Assembly: GCA_019843655.1 (NCBI GenBank)
Contig: JACDQD010000005.1
Location: 27,538,954-27,602,953 of the forward strand
Reading direction: 5' to 3'
DNA length: 64,000 bases
Source of the DNA: Lethocerus indicus
Taxonomy: Eukaryota; Arthropoda; Insecta; Hemiptera; Belostomatidae
This document shows, one piece after another, positions 28,921 to 42,853 of this stretch. The notes below the pieces were generated by a model. The model was not told where the DNA came from. It saw only the letters and a list, made by a program, of their open reading frames with translations, and did not search any database. Every line of letters starts with the position of its first letter. Positions within the stretch are counted from its first letter, which is position 1. Made by a program: the position numbers and the translations under genes.

Positions 28921-30196
28921 AGTGCGGTAGGAGGGAGTGCTGCCTGGTGTTCAGTGTGCAATTGGACGCCGATCTGCTGCACACACTGGTGTCCATCTAC
29001 CCTGAGTGGTTCGGGGCAGGTGGAACAAGTGGAGGAGGAAGTGGAGGAACCACCGGAGGAGGGGGAGGAGGAGGAGGAGGAACACAACCACCGGGAGGAG
29101 CCAGGATGCAGCCGGTGTCACCACCCAAGGCGGAAGTCGATGACTCCCCCCTCCACCAAGCCATGGACAAGAATAAAGAGTGTAAGTACAACCCGGAGCT
29201 TAATTTAGATCGGCCACCACTTTTCGCCCAGTCGGCACATCTGTCAATAGTGTCACTACCAAATACCCCTTCGAACCACCCAATCGCCTTTATTCTGATC
29301 CGCCTACTAACACTAGAAATTCAGTAGCCGTAGTTGTAATATGTTAATTCAAAATCAATATATAACATTTTCATACTGAAATTGAAAATAAAAGGAAGAC
29401 TAATAGGCTCCGGCTTGCTCCCTCTGTAATTGCGTAATGCGCGAACAGATTCCCCAGGAAATAATTTATTTTACAAAAACCTGTTGTCAAATACTCGAAG
29501 AAGTAGAATGCTCGAACCAAACACGAGCATCTCTTTAACAGCGCGATTCAGCAGCGTACAACATATATAATTCTCTTTGAAACTTCATTTAGTAATAAAA
29601 GGCTATTTAGTTTTGTCCGAAGTAAATTTTGAATTCTGTGTTATACCACTCGTTTCATTAAAATTCTAGGATGAATGATAATTTGCGATCCGCTTAAACG
29701 GGCTTCTGAGTTCAGTTCCCACCATCGCCAGTTACTATCCGGAAATATTCCTAAAACCCCTTGTGCAAAACCTTTCTGGTCCATGTTTTGCGAGCTCGAT
29801 CTTGTTATTGGAGGCCGGGTTTAACACGGGCCGCTCAACCTCCGCAGAATCTAACTGGTTTCCCGTACCGCTTTCCAGTTTCTTGACCGGCGTCTACCTC
29901 CCAACAATACTGCCCGATCCTGTTCCTTTTTGCCCGTTCCAATATTATCCTAACATCAGACAATTAACTCTCTATAATGGAGCGAGCGTGTATTTCTCTA
30001 TCCGAGTCGATTCTAGTAGTTAACCGATAAGAATTACGTTTTAAGAAAGAGTTGCCCTCATAAAAATAATAATTATTATTTTAATAGTACGATTGCACTT
30101 GGTGATTTAGCAAACATTATGAATCCCGATTGTCCAATTGAGAGGACATTAGGTGAAGATTGAATATGAATATATGGGAGCATTTTTCTTGTGTAC

Positions 30197-30251
<55 letters not shown>

Positions 30252-33200
30252 GTATGTTTGTATAAAATATGTATAACGGATGGGTGGAGTTACCGAGGTT
30301 GAAGAAAGGGCGTGACAAATATTCGTATGCCCAAAGGTCCGCCGGCCATATTGTTTATTTAAGGTCGAGCCCCGGCCAGCTCCGTACTCGGTAATTATAG
30401 AACGGGTAATGACAAATTTCACCGAGCCCCGGCCGGCAATTGTCGCGCCGTGTTCTCTAAGGAAAGGGTGCCGGGTCGACACCGTTTTTCTTTTTTTTTT
30501 AAATCTATTTAATAAATGGTCCATTTGTAGTGAATTATGCGGTGGGTTTTGGCAGATGCGAGTATTGACATTGTGCCGGGGGCTAGAGCCGGGTTTCTAG
30601 GGGCGGCTATGTCGCTGGCAGAGGGCACAGGAAAAGGAAGCGCCGCTCCCCTTGCCAAACCTCTCTTTATCTCTATCTCCGTTCCTCTCCACCTTTCTCC
30701 TCCTTCTGTCTCCTCGCCTCTCTCTCCCCTTCCTTTTCTACACCCACTTTCTTTTTTAATGATGTTTCTCGCCGTCCGGAGTGCTCGGATGCTATCGCGG
30801 CTGAATCACCGACCTCCCCCTCGCCACCGTTTTCCGGTTATACACTTGACATTTCGCCGATGCGAATAACTGCATTTTATATTTAGGATGGACGGGGGCA
30901 GAGCTCTAATTTTAGCTTGGAAACTGTCGCTTTACTTTCGCCGGTGCCGGCCAGCATTGATGTATACTTAATTAGAACTGTACGTTGCTGTAAACTCGGA
31001 TGAAATGACGCGCCTAGCGACTGAGTCTTGTGGTACAAAGGTGTTTTTTTATTTATAGATAAAGTATAAACTGGAGTTACATAGGCGTGGGCGTATTGTA
31101 GACATCCCAATTGGGTTTATTGCGTTTATATGGAATACCGCGGCCGATATAATTTGGCTGTATGGATAATCTTAAGCGCAGCGTCATCGGGAGGATTATG
31201 TTGGACATTAGGTTCGGGAATTCTTCTTCTGCAATCCTTGACTTACTGAGATTAAGTCGAGTTTGGAAAAGCGAGATACGGCGCAATACAGCTGAAGCGT
31301 AGTGATAGCGGTGTGGGCAAATTATGTTTTCTCGAGGATACTAACTTTCGTGTCGTCCACAATTGAGTGATTAGGGAAGAGAAGAGGAAAGCCGTGAAGT
31401 ACCGAGGAGGTTGTGGTGGAGGAGGAGGAGGACATGGAGCCTGAAAATTGGCCCCGGTCCACAAATACTGTTTTGGGTTGAGTGAAACAGCCCAGTTTGA
31501 CTATAAATATGCCGCTCTCTTATGTGTCCCTGTGTGTCCGCCCAGGAGGACCAGAGATATTGGAGGATGGAGGGGACACCAATAAACATCGGTGACAGAT
31601 AGCTTAGAAGAATAGTCCCCCGGGGTCTTCAACCTCTCTCCTCTCTTCTCGCTATTTCATAATCCTCTCACCATACCAGATACACACGCACACACACCCA
31701 GGCCACTATACATAGACAATTAGAAAGCTTATTTGTTTGTCCTCTTAATTGAGGACTTGGTTGGCGTCGAATCGTATCGTGTATATAATTTCGTATTTAA
31801 ATGTACTGTATACCTTTCATAATGACCACTATCGTATTCAACGAGATTGTACACAGTTTACGTGGGTAAATAACCTTATTGGTAGAATTGTTGACTAACA
31901 GAAAACTAAACTGTAGAATCCTCGCGACGACCACAGTGTTTATCCTGCTTTGCTGTGTTGTTTTCCATCGAACCTGTTTAACAAATTGGAGTCTTGGCGT
32001 TGGATGGATTTTAAACGAGTCATATTAAATTCGTGTACATCTGATGATGGATTCGTGGAATCCTTCATGGTTCCGCATTTCCGTGATTTATTTAGCCGAA
32101 TTTCGGAAGTTAACTAGAAAACTATGTTTATTAAATATAATGAGGATATAGTTCTCGAACGTGAGCGAAAACTTTTGATATTAATTTTGTATTTTATATT
32201 TTCAAAGATGGTTGTATTTGACGTATGCATCCCGAGTAGAGTTTTAGGAGTATGTTATTTAAATATACAAAAAGTTTATTTCTACTGTTAAGTATCCGTT
32301 TTGGCAAGAGGAATGCTAAACAAATTTCGCAGAGGAGAATAGTTATTTTCATTTTCTTCAAAGAGTTTCTTAATTATAAACAAACCTGAATCATTTTTAT
32401 TTGTAGTGTAATCCCGTTTCTGTATTCCTATTCTAGTCCGGTTATTTATAGTAACAATGCTGATAGGATCCGCCAACGACATGCGTATGTTAATTACAGA
32501 TTGCAACTGACGGAACTAGTCTGAGATTGTTAATTCCTCGATTACTACATTCAACTTTTTTCTTGCTAAAGTCGTCGAATTAAGACAAAATAATCTAATA
32601 CGGTAGTTTAGATATTTTTTCCGAGTCACAGTACTTGAGAAGTGGTGCTAATAATATCGGCTGTGCGGAGTGAATGGAATGTTCGCCGCGGTTATGCCCA
32701 TGAGTATGGTGCTTATGACGGCATGTCCGCTGCGACTAAACGCAGTAATCATCTTTGTAGTAGGTCAGTACAAAAGGTTACTTTTGTATGAGTGTTTGTC
32801 CTGTCTCTCTCTAGATTGTACGAATGTCTCAATATCCGAGTTCAATGGTTCGTTGCTCGTTGGCGCACGGTATTTATATCTGCCCAGACGACAGTATTCG
32901 TCGATGAGACGCTAGTCTAAAAATATTTGTCTTCCAGAATCCTCTTTCGCCGTAAAGCCTGTTAATGTAAAATTCATATTTTACATAAAAGTAAATCGGT
33001 TTCGGTAATTCGGCCTGTGGGTTTGTTCACCGCCGGTCCGATTCAAGGATCAGATGTTTAGTCTGAGGCCAGGGTATTTTGCTTTAAAAATTCCTCTTGG
33101 AATTTAAAAAAAAACTGAGCGAACAACTTCTACAATTCATTATTCTGATCCTCCGCCGACAGCCCGGTTTTATTTCATTTTTTTATCCACGATTCTCGTC

Positions 33201-36200
33201 TAAGCTTAAAATGAGATATTTATAAGCGCTCAATTTTAATTTTAAATGTAAACGTGAAACGTAAACGACGAATGAGTTGTAGCCGGCTAAATGTAAATTG
33301 GCATGAAATGAAAACTATAATTTATAGTCGCCCATCAAATGCTAAATACCTTCTGTTGTTCTCTACTAACTTAGTACATTATAATTCGTATAATTTCAGA
33401 AGGTAAGCTACACTACTGTCGTTCTAATTCCCCTCTGCAGATTTTTCTGTGAAAAAAAATTGGGATAAAAATTATACTGTTCTCCCATTTTGATACATTT
33501 CTGCCGGAGATCGTTATCTCTAAATGCGGGACATTTCGGAATACAATATTCACAAAGATCGACGGTTGTTAAAATTTAGGTAATACTGTTTCTTTTTGTT
33601 TAATTTTTAAAGAAAATAAATTTTTGCGTAAATATTTTTGTTTGAAAAGAAACTTCAGATGAAAATTATAGTAACAGAAAATTGCCGACCCCATTTGAAA
33701 ACTGTTATCAAAATTTATAGAATCGCAGAAATGTTAACATGAAAGCAGAGCATGTATCTCATGTCCAAATACTCTTTACCGATTAAAAATAGAGCTGACA
33801 TTATTGTCGATTAAATGTTATGTTTTGTAAGTGTATGTGTATTTTGTACCTGCCTACTACAGTGGATTACCTAGTCTCTTTTCTCACTTTGTTGTGCTCT
33901 TCGGCCATTACGTTTTTCTTGTTGCCATTGTCGTTGTTCGAACAACTCCTGCTCTTTGTAAAAAAACCAAAGTCGGGGCGGTTTTTTAATTGTGAGTGAG
34001 TCCCGCAGGTGGAATGTTATCTTATTTATAGTTGGTAGTTTCACGGTTCTATTTTTGAACAATAGAAGGCTCCCAGCATTCGTCACTGACCCTCATTATA
34101 AACTGGGGCTCCCATCCACATTTTTCACCCCCTACTTTTCCAGTTCCTCGTTCTATTACTTGACAAATACCCCAATTATCGTCAATATAGAGAAGAAATG
34201 AACGCCCTTAGCTTAGCTCCGCTTTCCTAGGTTTGCGGTATATCGGACTGATGGCGGCCTACATGTATTTGCTACCGTTTTGTGGGTCCCTAATATACGT
34301 GCGCGAGCGCCAACACACACGCAGAACACAGCATTCAATCCTTCCTATGCTATTATCGGATCTTTTTAAAATTAGTTCATTTTTTTATTATATACAGTAT
34401 TTGATAAACTTTCCCTGAAAGAGGGTTCTTTTTGATGTTCTAAAGTTGTTTTCGCGTCCAGTAAGAGCAGACGAAGGGCGTGATTAACGAGTAACGTATA
34501 CCATTTGGCCTTTACTAAGGGTATATTAGATAAACTTACGTTGATAAACATGTGTTCAATGTCACACATGTCGGTCATCTGTACGAGGTAACTGTAATGG
34601 ATTTCCTTCCTTTTAAATCCTATCGAACGTATAGATATATCCGCGTCTAATATAATATTAAATAATATAGGTTATATTTTTCATTTTTTTTTAATATTAA
34701 GGAATGACATTTTATTTTGTGCCGTTGTGTGTGGCGTTAATAATGTTTGTGTAATAACATGTATATATCGTTAAGGTGTGTTAATAGGTTGGAATTTTTG
34801 AAATGTCGTTTCCAAGTAAGCATGTCTGTTCATCGGTTTCGTTGTATTTTAGGCAGTTCCAAGGATCGTAATTAAATCGTAAAATCGCTCTTTAAAATAA
34901 ATTTCTCTTTATACTGTATTTACTCGGCGAGGTGTTCTATTAACCGAAACCCGAATTGGAATTTATTTAAAAGATTCTATTTAATTTATCAAGTGTTATT
35001 CATATACTTTTAATCGTTCGGCAAGGCCTTGTTGTTCGCCGACACTATGACTGAGTATTTAAAAATAATATTTATTTATATAATAACGAAATGTGGCGCC
35101 AAATGGACGTTTGCCTACGGATGCACAATAGATGGCGCCATTAAACTTTTTCTCGTGTCGTTAAATAAATTGTTCGTTAAAAAAGGCGAGCTTCTGCCAC
35201 CCTGCCAACTGTTCCCATCCCAGTCGGAACTTGTTACTTTGCCATTTTGTAACTGTCGTTTTGTGGCCCCCAACATATTTTATATATCGTACATAATCAG
35301 TTGGGACGTGCGTTAATGTAAAATCGAATGATGCCGTCACGTGTGTGTTTAATGAGATCGTCCTATTCGTCATGGCTGTAGAATATGCTGCCAGGTCGCT
35401 AGCCCCGAGGTTGCGACCCAGACGGAGCACAATAGATTATAATGTGAAGTCGTTATCAGATTTAAATATATTTCCACCGGTGGTAATCGAACAGCTCGTT
35501 TCATGGAGTTTCTTCGACTGGCGGTATTGAGAGCGGCAGTCTTGAGATATCTCCGAAGGAAGTGACGAACTACCGAATTATGCCGGCTCAGCGTAGCTTA
35601 GATTATTTTGCCTAATATTAGACTACGTGCCCCAATAACTTGTAAGAAGATCCGTGAGCCCTCCTCGAATGTAACATACAAAATCTTCTGTCCAGTGCTC
35701 AATAAAAAACTATTTGATTCTAATTTCGATCCACCACTGAAATTCGAACTACTAACGTGGCGCCGCTTCAACCACTAACAAATTAAACAAATAATTTATT
35801 TTTCTTTAAATACGCGTAGAATATTGTAAACATTGTACAAATGTTGTTTAATACAGGTATACTGACCCGCACTTTCTCTAATTATATACAAGAATATTTG
35901 GGCTAAAATATACTTGTTTTGTGCCCAATGTTAGTATAGCAATCGGGAAAGTTACAATAATGAATAGTTCATTATAATAGCGGAGTTCATAATCCCGTAG
36001 TTCAAATTTTATTTCTTGAACAACAGATTACTGTCTAAAGTGCAGTGATTAGACCACCGCCTTGAGGTATAGGTCTCGAGATGCCGATGTACAATTAGAG
36101 TAGGTCCCAGGGGCACGGCGTTAGCTTAATTTCTCTTACCTACAAAAACTATTCTGTATTCAGATGGTAGAGGAAAAGGTTTGGGGTTCTATTCTTATCG

Positions 36201-39200
36201 TTGGTAAAATGTTTTCCGTTAATTAAACGTTTGAATTCGGAACAAGCGGCCTCCCAACAAAAATCCAGAACTCTCGAACAGATTCTTGGAATTGGGATGC
36301 AGGCGAATTCCAAGAGGCGTGTACCTAAGAGGAGAGGTAGAACCTACGTACGCAAAATGCGTTTAACCAATAAAACAGCTGAGAACAGCTGTGTGCTTAA
36401 GTGGACTTGAGTTTTTGAGAGTTTTCAGCCGAGGCCGTATGGGAGGAAAGGGCTTACGGAGAGGACTGGTGGTTTGAGCGGACGGACACAGCTGCTGACT
36501 CTCTTTCAGAATGTGCGCTTCTTTATTTTTAGCTCCAAGTTGCTCCTCCTCCTCTTAGTAATTCCTCACTGGTTCCCTTTCTCGCCTACGATTTTTCTCC
36601 CCTCTCGGTGCAGATACATCGGCCAGTAAATGCGGGCCCAAACTTAATTTTCGGCCGGTTTTAAACTCGGTGCATTGGGGTCGTCAAAATCGCGAAAGTT
36701 TTACACTGATTTAAGCGTTTCTCGGCCTCAGTACGTCTTAGCGATGTTTGTTTGTCTGTCCAATGTGAGAAGAGCCACAAGGTTTAACTACCGCCCAACG
36801 TGATAGATGCCCTTGCAGCGAAATCTACCGAAGGATTTATGACTAGAATATGCTTCCAGTATACTGATTTATCTATATGTATACTCTCCAGGCAGTATTA
36901 AGAGTAAAACTTTCACTCACGAGTGAATAAACTAAAAAAATGTATACGTTCTCGAAGAGGAATGTTGTTTTCCCCGAGCGCGATTTGATCTGCCATCGGT
37001 GTTTCAAGTATTTATTTATATATACGTTAAACCGTAGTATGGTATGTAAAATGCCCTATCGATTTTTGTCATTTATGTATCATTATCAGACAGAAGGGAA
37101 CTGTGCACTCAGGGAGGGGCTTGATCTTATTGTATTTATTTGTCAGGCTTTAACGACAGTTAATAACTTTAATAAAAATCCAAAATGACATCGCTGGAAA
37201 AACTTTGTAGGTCATTCGCACACGTAAATAGTATATCCTTGTAAAGTTATTCCTTCACAGAATTGATTGTCGTTATAATTGTTTAAATCCCCATAAGCGA
37301 TAGAATAGTAGAAGTTGTGCTCGCGTCCGCCGTCCGTCGTCCGCCTTGTCTGAGCCACTTATTACGTTTCTGAATAGAACCAAAATCCGGTAAATGCATT
37401 GTTGCCCATGCGGTATGGGAAGAGGTGTAAAGGAGGAAGGATGTAGCCGACTTGGGGTGAATGCATAATGATGGAACTGTGCCCGAGTGTGGTGTACGCG
37501 TTGAAAATGTACAGGCATCCTAACTAACAGTACGCCTTCCTGCATCTTGACGTACGCCCGCGTGCCTCCACTGTCCTATCGCACCTTTTTGCTCCCGTCC
37601 AGTTATGTAGTGGGCTTAAAGATTCAGAACTATTAAGAGCCGAGTGAGTTATTTCGCCCCCGAAGTAGTACTTGACGTCATATTGCACTATGTAATTGCT
37701 ACAAAAGCGGTAAGGTGTTAGTGATGCTGAGAAAGGACTGTTAAGGATACAAAGTGTCTTGGTTCAGTTTCAATCTTTCCAAGTTAATATTGATCATTGT
37801 GAAATTTTCATTCCGCGTTTCTGTTCACTGCGAATTATTTCTTAGAATCAACGACCGGGAAAGGAATGTTTTCCCAGACCGATTTTTATTAACGTCATTT
37901 GACCTACAATGAATTAGGAAGTCGGCCTCAGAATCAGAAATAGACTTTTACGATTAAAATCGTGGAAATGTTGGAAAGACTAACTTTCTCTTCGGCGAAT
38001 CATTTGTGTAAGTGTTTTTGCGGTTTATTTGCGTTTAGTTAATTTGTGTGTAAGGGGAGGCTGGGTGTTTTGAGTTTGAGTGGGTGGTTGACAGAGTGTG
38101 CTATTTGGAGTCTCGGCGGTGGTGGAAGGATGAGGCTATACTCTGCTATGTTTTGCTCGCTTCCATTCATCCAGTTTACACTGAGTTACATGTAAACCCA
38201 GCCTATGCTGCATTCCTTTCTCCCACACTTCACTCCCTTTAAAAAATTATTCTTTTTTTTCTTTCTTCAACCACCGCCGCGTCCATTTCGGCACTTTTTT
38301 CAGTTTCGTTTTAAAATGTAACGGTAACTTTATACTCTAATATTGTACACTATTTATGTCGTAAAATGCCTGTTTGTTTTATATGTTCTACTGTAAATGC
38401 GATACACATATTTCCGTTACACTTGTATCGTTGATATTTCGGAAAAGATTTTGGTTCCGGACAATCTTCTACGTTGGGTTCAATCGGAAGGATTATAGGG
38501 GTTCAAAAAGAGTAACGCAGATTGGGGGATATTCGAAAGTTGCATCGAGTAGAATAAAGAAATGTAGTTTATAATAATACACTCTTCTGTCTAATACTAC
38601 ATCTCCATCCCTCGGTTTCGAACTTGGTCTGTACCTAGATAAACCTCTAACATTGTAATGACGTCGCACACGTGAGTCAAACGAATAGGTCCGATATAAT
38701 TGTTACACATTTTCGAGCATTAAGAAACCCGTAACATTTGCTTATTACCAATACTAATACACTAATATTTGGCATTCCTTACGTCCGATAAATTATAAAA
38801 TATATTTTATTTCTCAGTAGGTATCCAAACCTATATCTTAACCCGTTACTTTGTGTAAAATGTCAGTGGCCCAGAGATCACCTCTGTGTAGTTTTCGTGA
38901 CAGAATTGCCATCTTTAGGTGATTTCTTCAAGTCCTCAATGTCTTCAATGAATAAATAAAATTATTTATAATAAATTTCGTTTGATTGTATTTATTATTA
39001 AGTTGTTAACTGGAAGCAAAAAGAGGAGTTGACAAATTGCTATATATTTCATTCTGGCCTATGCAATAGTGCGTTGTCGATAGGGGAAGATATTGTCATT
39101 CATTAACTATCTCGTACTAGTTTTTAATTGGTTCATGCTTATCGCCCAAACTTTAATATCGTCCTATCTTTCCTAATTACGGGAGCCATTGCGTGTGTCC

Positions 39201-42200
39201 GTTTAAGTTTAATGTAGTTTAACGCGCCGATGTTTATATTTAAATTTTTTTTCAGCCCTCAAGGTGAAGCTAATGCTGAGGCGACCGATCAATCAGCTCG
39301 TCGCTCAAGGCATCATGCCCCGTAAGTATTTATTCGTCGATAGAATGTATTATCGTTATACGGTATTTTATATAATTTCTGTATTAACCTGTTTTTATGC
39401 TATTCGAACAGCGCTGAAAACCCCGCCAGGGTTCCACGAACAAAGACAAAAATTGGAGAGAGCAAAGATGGGGGATCTCCTGAAAGCTAAAATACAACAA
39501 CGCCCCGACAGGCAGGAGCTTGTCAGACAACACATACTCGACGGTAACTTCATATTCTATCCTTTTCAAACAGAAGGTATACACAATATCGTTACGGACG
39601 TGGCAAGGTTTATTGCTGTATTTTTTTTGACAGATGTTGGTAATGTAGACCCATCGTTAGCTGAGCGTCAACGTCAATTGAAAAAGTGTAGGTTGGCCGA
39701 TGCTCTGAACGACCAGCTATCTCACAGACCGGGGCCGTTGGAACTGATCAAGAAAAATATACTTCACACGGAAGAACCGATAGAGAGAGCCGTTAAAGGT
39801 AAATTACACGCAAAATAACGTTTTCGTATAATATTTAATTTACATTCGCCGGTTTTCTATCATCGTTTGCTGTTTCCGGTCGTAAAGACCGGTTTGTATT
39901 TCTGGCGCGTACGAGTCGGTCGCCGCTATTAGCGATTTCATTTTTATTTGTAGAGGGCCATATAGAATTTAAAGCGACGAGCGAAGGCCAAACAAATAAA
40001 CCGACACCTCCGAACCATTACATGCTGAATGAGGACTCCAGCTCCGGAGGATCACCGCCCAGAGAGACCGGGCCCTGCGGAGGCAGTCTGGTGGACCAAC
40101 AGCAGCAGCTGTTGCAATTGCATCAGACGCAGCAGGCGACTAAAGCGGCGGCTGCGGCGGCGGCGGTGACGGCCGCCGGTCCCAGCGGGGCCGGCATTGT
40201 GACAGTCCTGCTGACACCCACCACCGCCATTACACTCCCCACTAACGCACTGTACGCCACCGCCCCAACACCCTCACCCTCATCCACCAGCGCATCCACG
40301 GGATCCGCCCCATCGACCCCCAGGCCCTCGCCGGCACCCGGCAAGGACAAGAACAGGAAGAAGTCCAAGGCCAAGGCACAGCCCAAAGCCAGGACCATCA
40401 AGTTTCACGAATATAAGGTAGTAGCCTCGATACTTTCATTTTACATTTTCAGAATACATTTTTAACTTATTACACTATATCGATGTTTCTTTTAGGGTCC
40501 ACCTAATGCTCAGAAGCCGTCACCACAGAATTCATCGACTGTTGAAACTCCGTACGAGCTGCTTCTTCAGCAACAGCAGTTATTCCTTCAGTGGCAGCTG
40601 GAGTGGCAACACAAGGTACTGTTCCAGTGTTGTTATTACATAAAGTAAAATGTTTAAAACTTTAAATTCGCTAATTAATTATTGCAATACTGTTGCAGTA
40701 CCCTCAGATAATTCTGCCGGCTTCTCAAAAACCCGGGGAGGGTTCGGTGTCGGGTGGGAGTGTCGGCAGTGTACTGTCACCTGCGGCGCCTCCACCGCCG
40801 CCCCTACCCCACAGCCCACCCCCGAATACCCACCAACACTCACCGCCCACACAACCTCTCCGCAACCTCGAAGACATGAAAGGTATGTACTCTTAAAATA
40901 TGCTACAATTCGGCCTCCTCGCTCACACGCCGTAACTAAAAAGCATCAGTATAGTTTTTCAAAGATCAAATTAACAATCACCTCGGAGGTTCTTTTGATA
41001 AGAGGCAAATAACAGCGCTGATCACTTCTACTGTTAGTTTCTGCTGGTTCCTTAATTGCCTAAAGGAATTTAAGAAAAAACCGATAATTTACAGTGAGTG
41101 ACCTGAAAGCAGAATTGAAGAGACGCAATCTTCCTGTATCGGGGGCCAAACCACAGTTGATCGAGAGGCTGAAGCCGTTTAGTGAGTCCGCACAGAATGC
41201 GGCAGCTGCGGCGGCGGCCGCTGCTGCTGCTGCTGCTGCCTCGGCGGCTGCGGCCGGGGGTGGATCAACCCCGGTTAGTGCTACCTCTACCGGCACCGCC
41301 GTAGCGTCCAGCCCTGGGGTACACCAGCAGCAAGAAGACATCAGCAATAGTGCTACAACGTTGGTAATGTGCAATGGGGGGCTTCAGTCGGTAGGCAGCA
41401 ACGTCGGGGGTGACATCGAGATCGGTTCACCTGCAGGGCTGTCCCCACCGGGCTCCGTATCGCCGCCCTCGCCGCCAACCACTCCTCTCACTCCTGTACC
41501 GGCCGCTGCCACCGTTGTCGCCATGGATACTGCAGACTTCAACGAGGGAATTATAATTAGGGAACAACAGAGGAGGATAGACCAATTGCAGAGACAGCTC
41601 ATGAACTGCAATTCCCAGCTGCAACTTCAAAATACATTCCAGGGGTCGGGTCAGATGAGTAATGCCAAAGCGAGTCTGGCGGCTTTCCTCCAGCAACAGC
41701 AACTCAACCAGGCCATACTACAACAACAACAGCAGCAGCAGCAGCAACAACAACAACAACAAGAGTCTCTTGTCATCAATAACAATAACAACAACAACAG
41801 TGACAATAATAACGGTACTACGACAATAATATTGGGAGGAAATGGTCAGAAGCAAAGAACGAGCAGCCTGAGCGGTATTATGAACAATCAGCAGCAGATT
41901 ACTAGCAGTGGCAGTGGTAGCGGTACACCTGTTTCTTCTGCCAATGCTGCCATCAGCCTTCCCGATCAACAAGCGGCCGCTATCCTCAATCAGATCAACC
42001 TAATTAAGGCCAACCAACACCACAGGTAATCGCTTCTAATATCTATCAGTTAACAATAAGAAAACATTTAATTAATTACCTACTAGTAATCGTTAACGAT
42101 ATTATATTATGAATATTATTTATTGTGCCGTTACTAAAATAAGAAAATGTAATCTCTGTTTTTGTTCTAGAAGTGGTTCATTGCCAAACTTTGTGGGAAC

Positions 42201-42853
42201 CTTTGTCAATGGTCAGGCCGACATAGGCCAAACGGATTTGAGCAGTTTTATTGATAATAAACAGTTGTTTGACATCAAACCAGAACTGAAAATGGTATGA
42301 TGATTCTCCAAATTTCATTTATGTGTGTGTGCTCCTTTATTTACACGTGTATACAATTTGATAAAAACCTGAACATGTGTATATTGGGTTTATACAGGAT
42401 GGAGAAGAAGTAAAGAGCCAAATAGTGGATGATGTTCTCGAAATTTTGATAAAGAATGGGGAACTTCCGGCATCGGCCGCTGACGGAATAGAGCCGGAAC
42501 TGGATGGGCTGGAAGGAATGGAAGTGGATCAGGACCTGATGGATGTGGACACTGACTGGCTGGACAGTCTAATGGAGCAGCAACACCTGCCAGGCCACAT
42601 GCACCAGGAGGAACAGCAGACTATAGCAGTGACCAGTGTTCCACAACCAGTAAATAGCAACAGCATCAGCAGTGTAAGCAGCAGCAGCAGTAGCAGTAGC
42701 AGCAGCAGTGGAGGAGGCGATCCTCTCCTGGCTCCCCACATTACTGCTTCACCTCCAGAGCCATCCACCTTTATGGATCTCTTCATGGACGATGCGGACC
42801 TCAAGATACCCACAGCGGAGTTCGTTTGGGACAGGATAGACTTTGCTACATAA
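28921..42853 (+). CDS. Mrtf: Myocardin-related transcription factor (MRTF/MAL), actin-regulated SRF coactivator; 5' end incomplete
   Basis: MRTF binds G-actin through RPEL motifs. When actin polymerises it enters the nucleus and coactivates SRF. Exons: 28921-29181, 39256-39321, 39412-39543, 39634-39798, 39954-40417, 40496-40615, 40699-40882, 41095-42025, 42171-42294, 42398-42853 (stop TAA). All junctions are GT/AG and in phase. Counting from Met at 29106 gives 905 aa: RPEL1 about 26-51 (RRPINQLVAQGIMP), RPEL2 core RPDRQEL 78-84, RPEL3 core RPGPLEL 123-129, basic box ending IKFHEYK 301, Q-rich YELLLQQQQLFLQWQ 321-341, SAP domain about 400-434 (VSDLKAELKRRNLPVSG), a zipper (REQQRRIDQLQRQL) about 550-585, polyGln 612-625, an Asn run, and an acidic C-terminus including VDDVLEILIKNGELP and MDVDTDWLDSLM. 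The first exon is open upstream of Met29106 (Gly-rich) and enters at codon position 2, so an upstream exon is missing. Confidence 0.95.
30200..30246. repeat. (AT)n microsatellite
   Basis: About 23 uninterrupted AT dinucleotides in the large MRTF intron. Confidence 0.95.
35129..35138 (+). promoter_or_regulatory. CTCF-like motif in MRTF intron
   Basis: TAGATGGCGC fits the published Drosophila CTCF core YAGRKGGCGC on the plus strand. It is a single site with no supporting cluster, so occupancy is unproven. Confidence 0.35.
35739..35779 (-). repeat. Degenerate tRNA-like (SINE) head
   Basis: On the minus strand, GTTAGTGGTTGAAGCGG (35779-35763) resembles a pol III A box and AGTTCGAATTTC (35751-35740) a B box, but the spacing is short. 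This looks like a decayed tRNA-derived SINE; no complete tRNA fold is visible. Confidence 0.3.
36040..36085 (+). repeat. Degenerate tRNA-like (SINE) head
   Basis: GTGCAGTGATTAGACCACCG followed by AGGTCTCGAGATGCC has the word order of a tRNA-derived SINE (A box, then B box about 30 nt on). No cloverleaf can be drawn, so it is not called a tRNA gene. Confidence 0.3.

Larger units (their letters stand above)
29182..39255 (+). other. Large MRTF intron
   Basis: This 10-kb intron lies between a donor at T|GTAAGTAC and a TTTTTTTTCAG acceptor just before the RPEL1 exon. It holds no recognisable nested gene. Contents include an AT microsatellite (30200), a CTCF-like motif (35129), two degenerate SINE-like segments (35.7 and 36.0 kb), a CT-rich tract at 30660-30750, and GC-rich blocks near 30340-30480 and 36590-36680. 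An alternative first exon encoding a shorter MRTF isoform could lie here but I could not identify one. Confidence 0.7.

Noticed and set aside
36040..36085. Possible tRNA gene
   Set aside because: A- and B-box-like words exist but no acceptor stem or anticodon arm can be paired. Better explained as a decayed SINE.
41060..42813. Long minus-strand frames opposite MRTF exons (Leu-, Ala- and Val-rich)
   Set aside because: They are antisense shadows of the Gln, Ala and Ser codon runs of MRTF, which itself has full domain and splice support.
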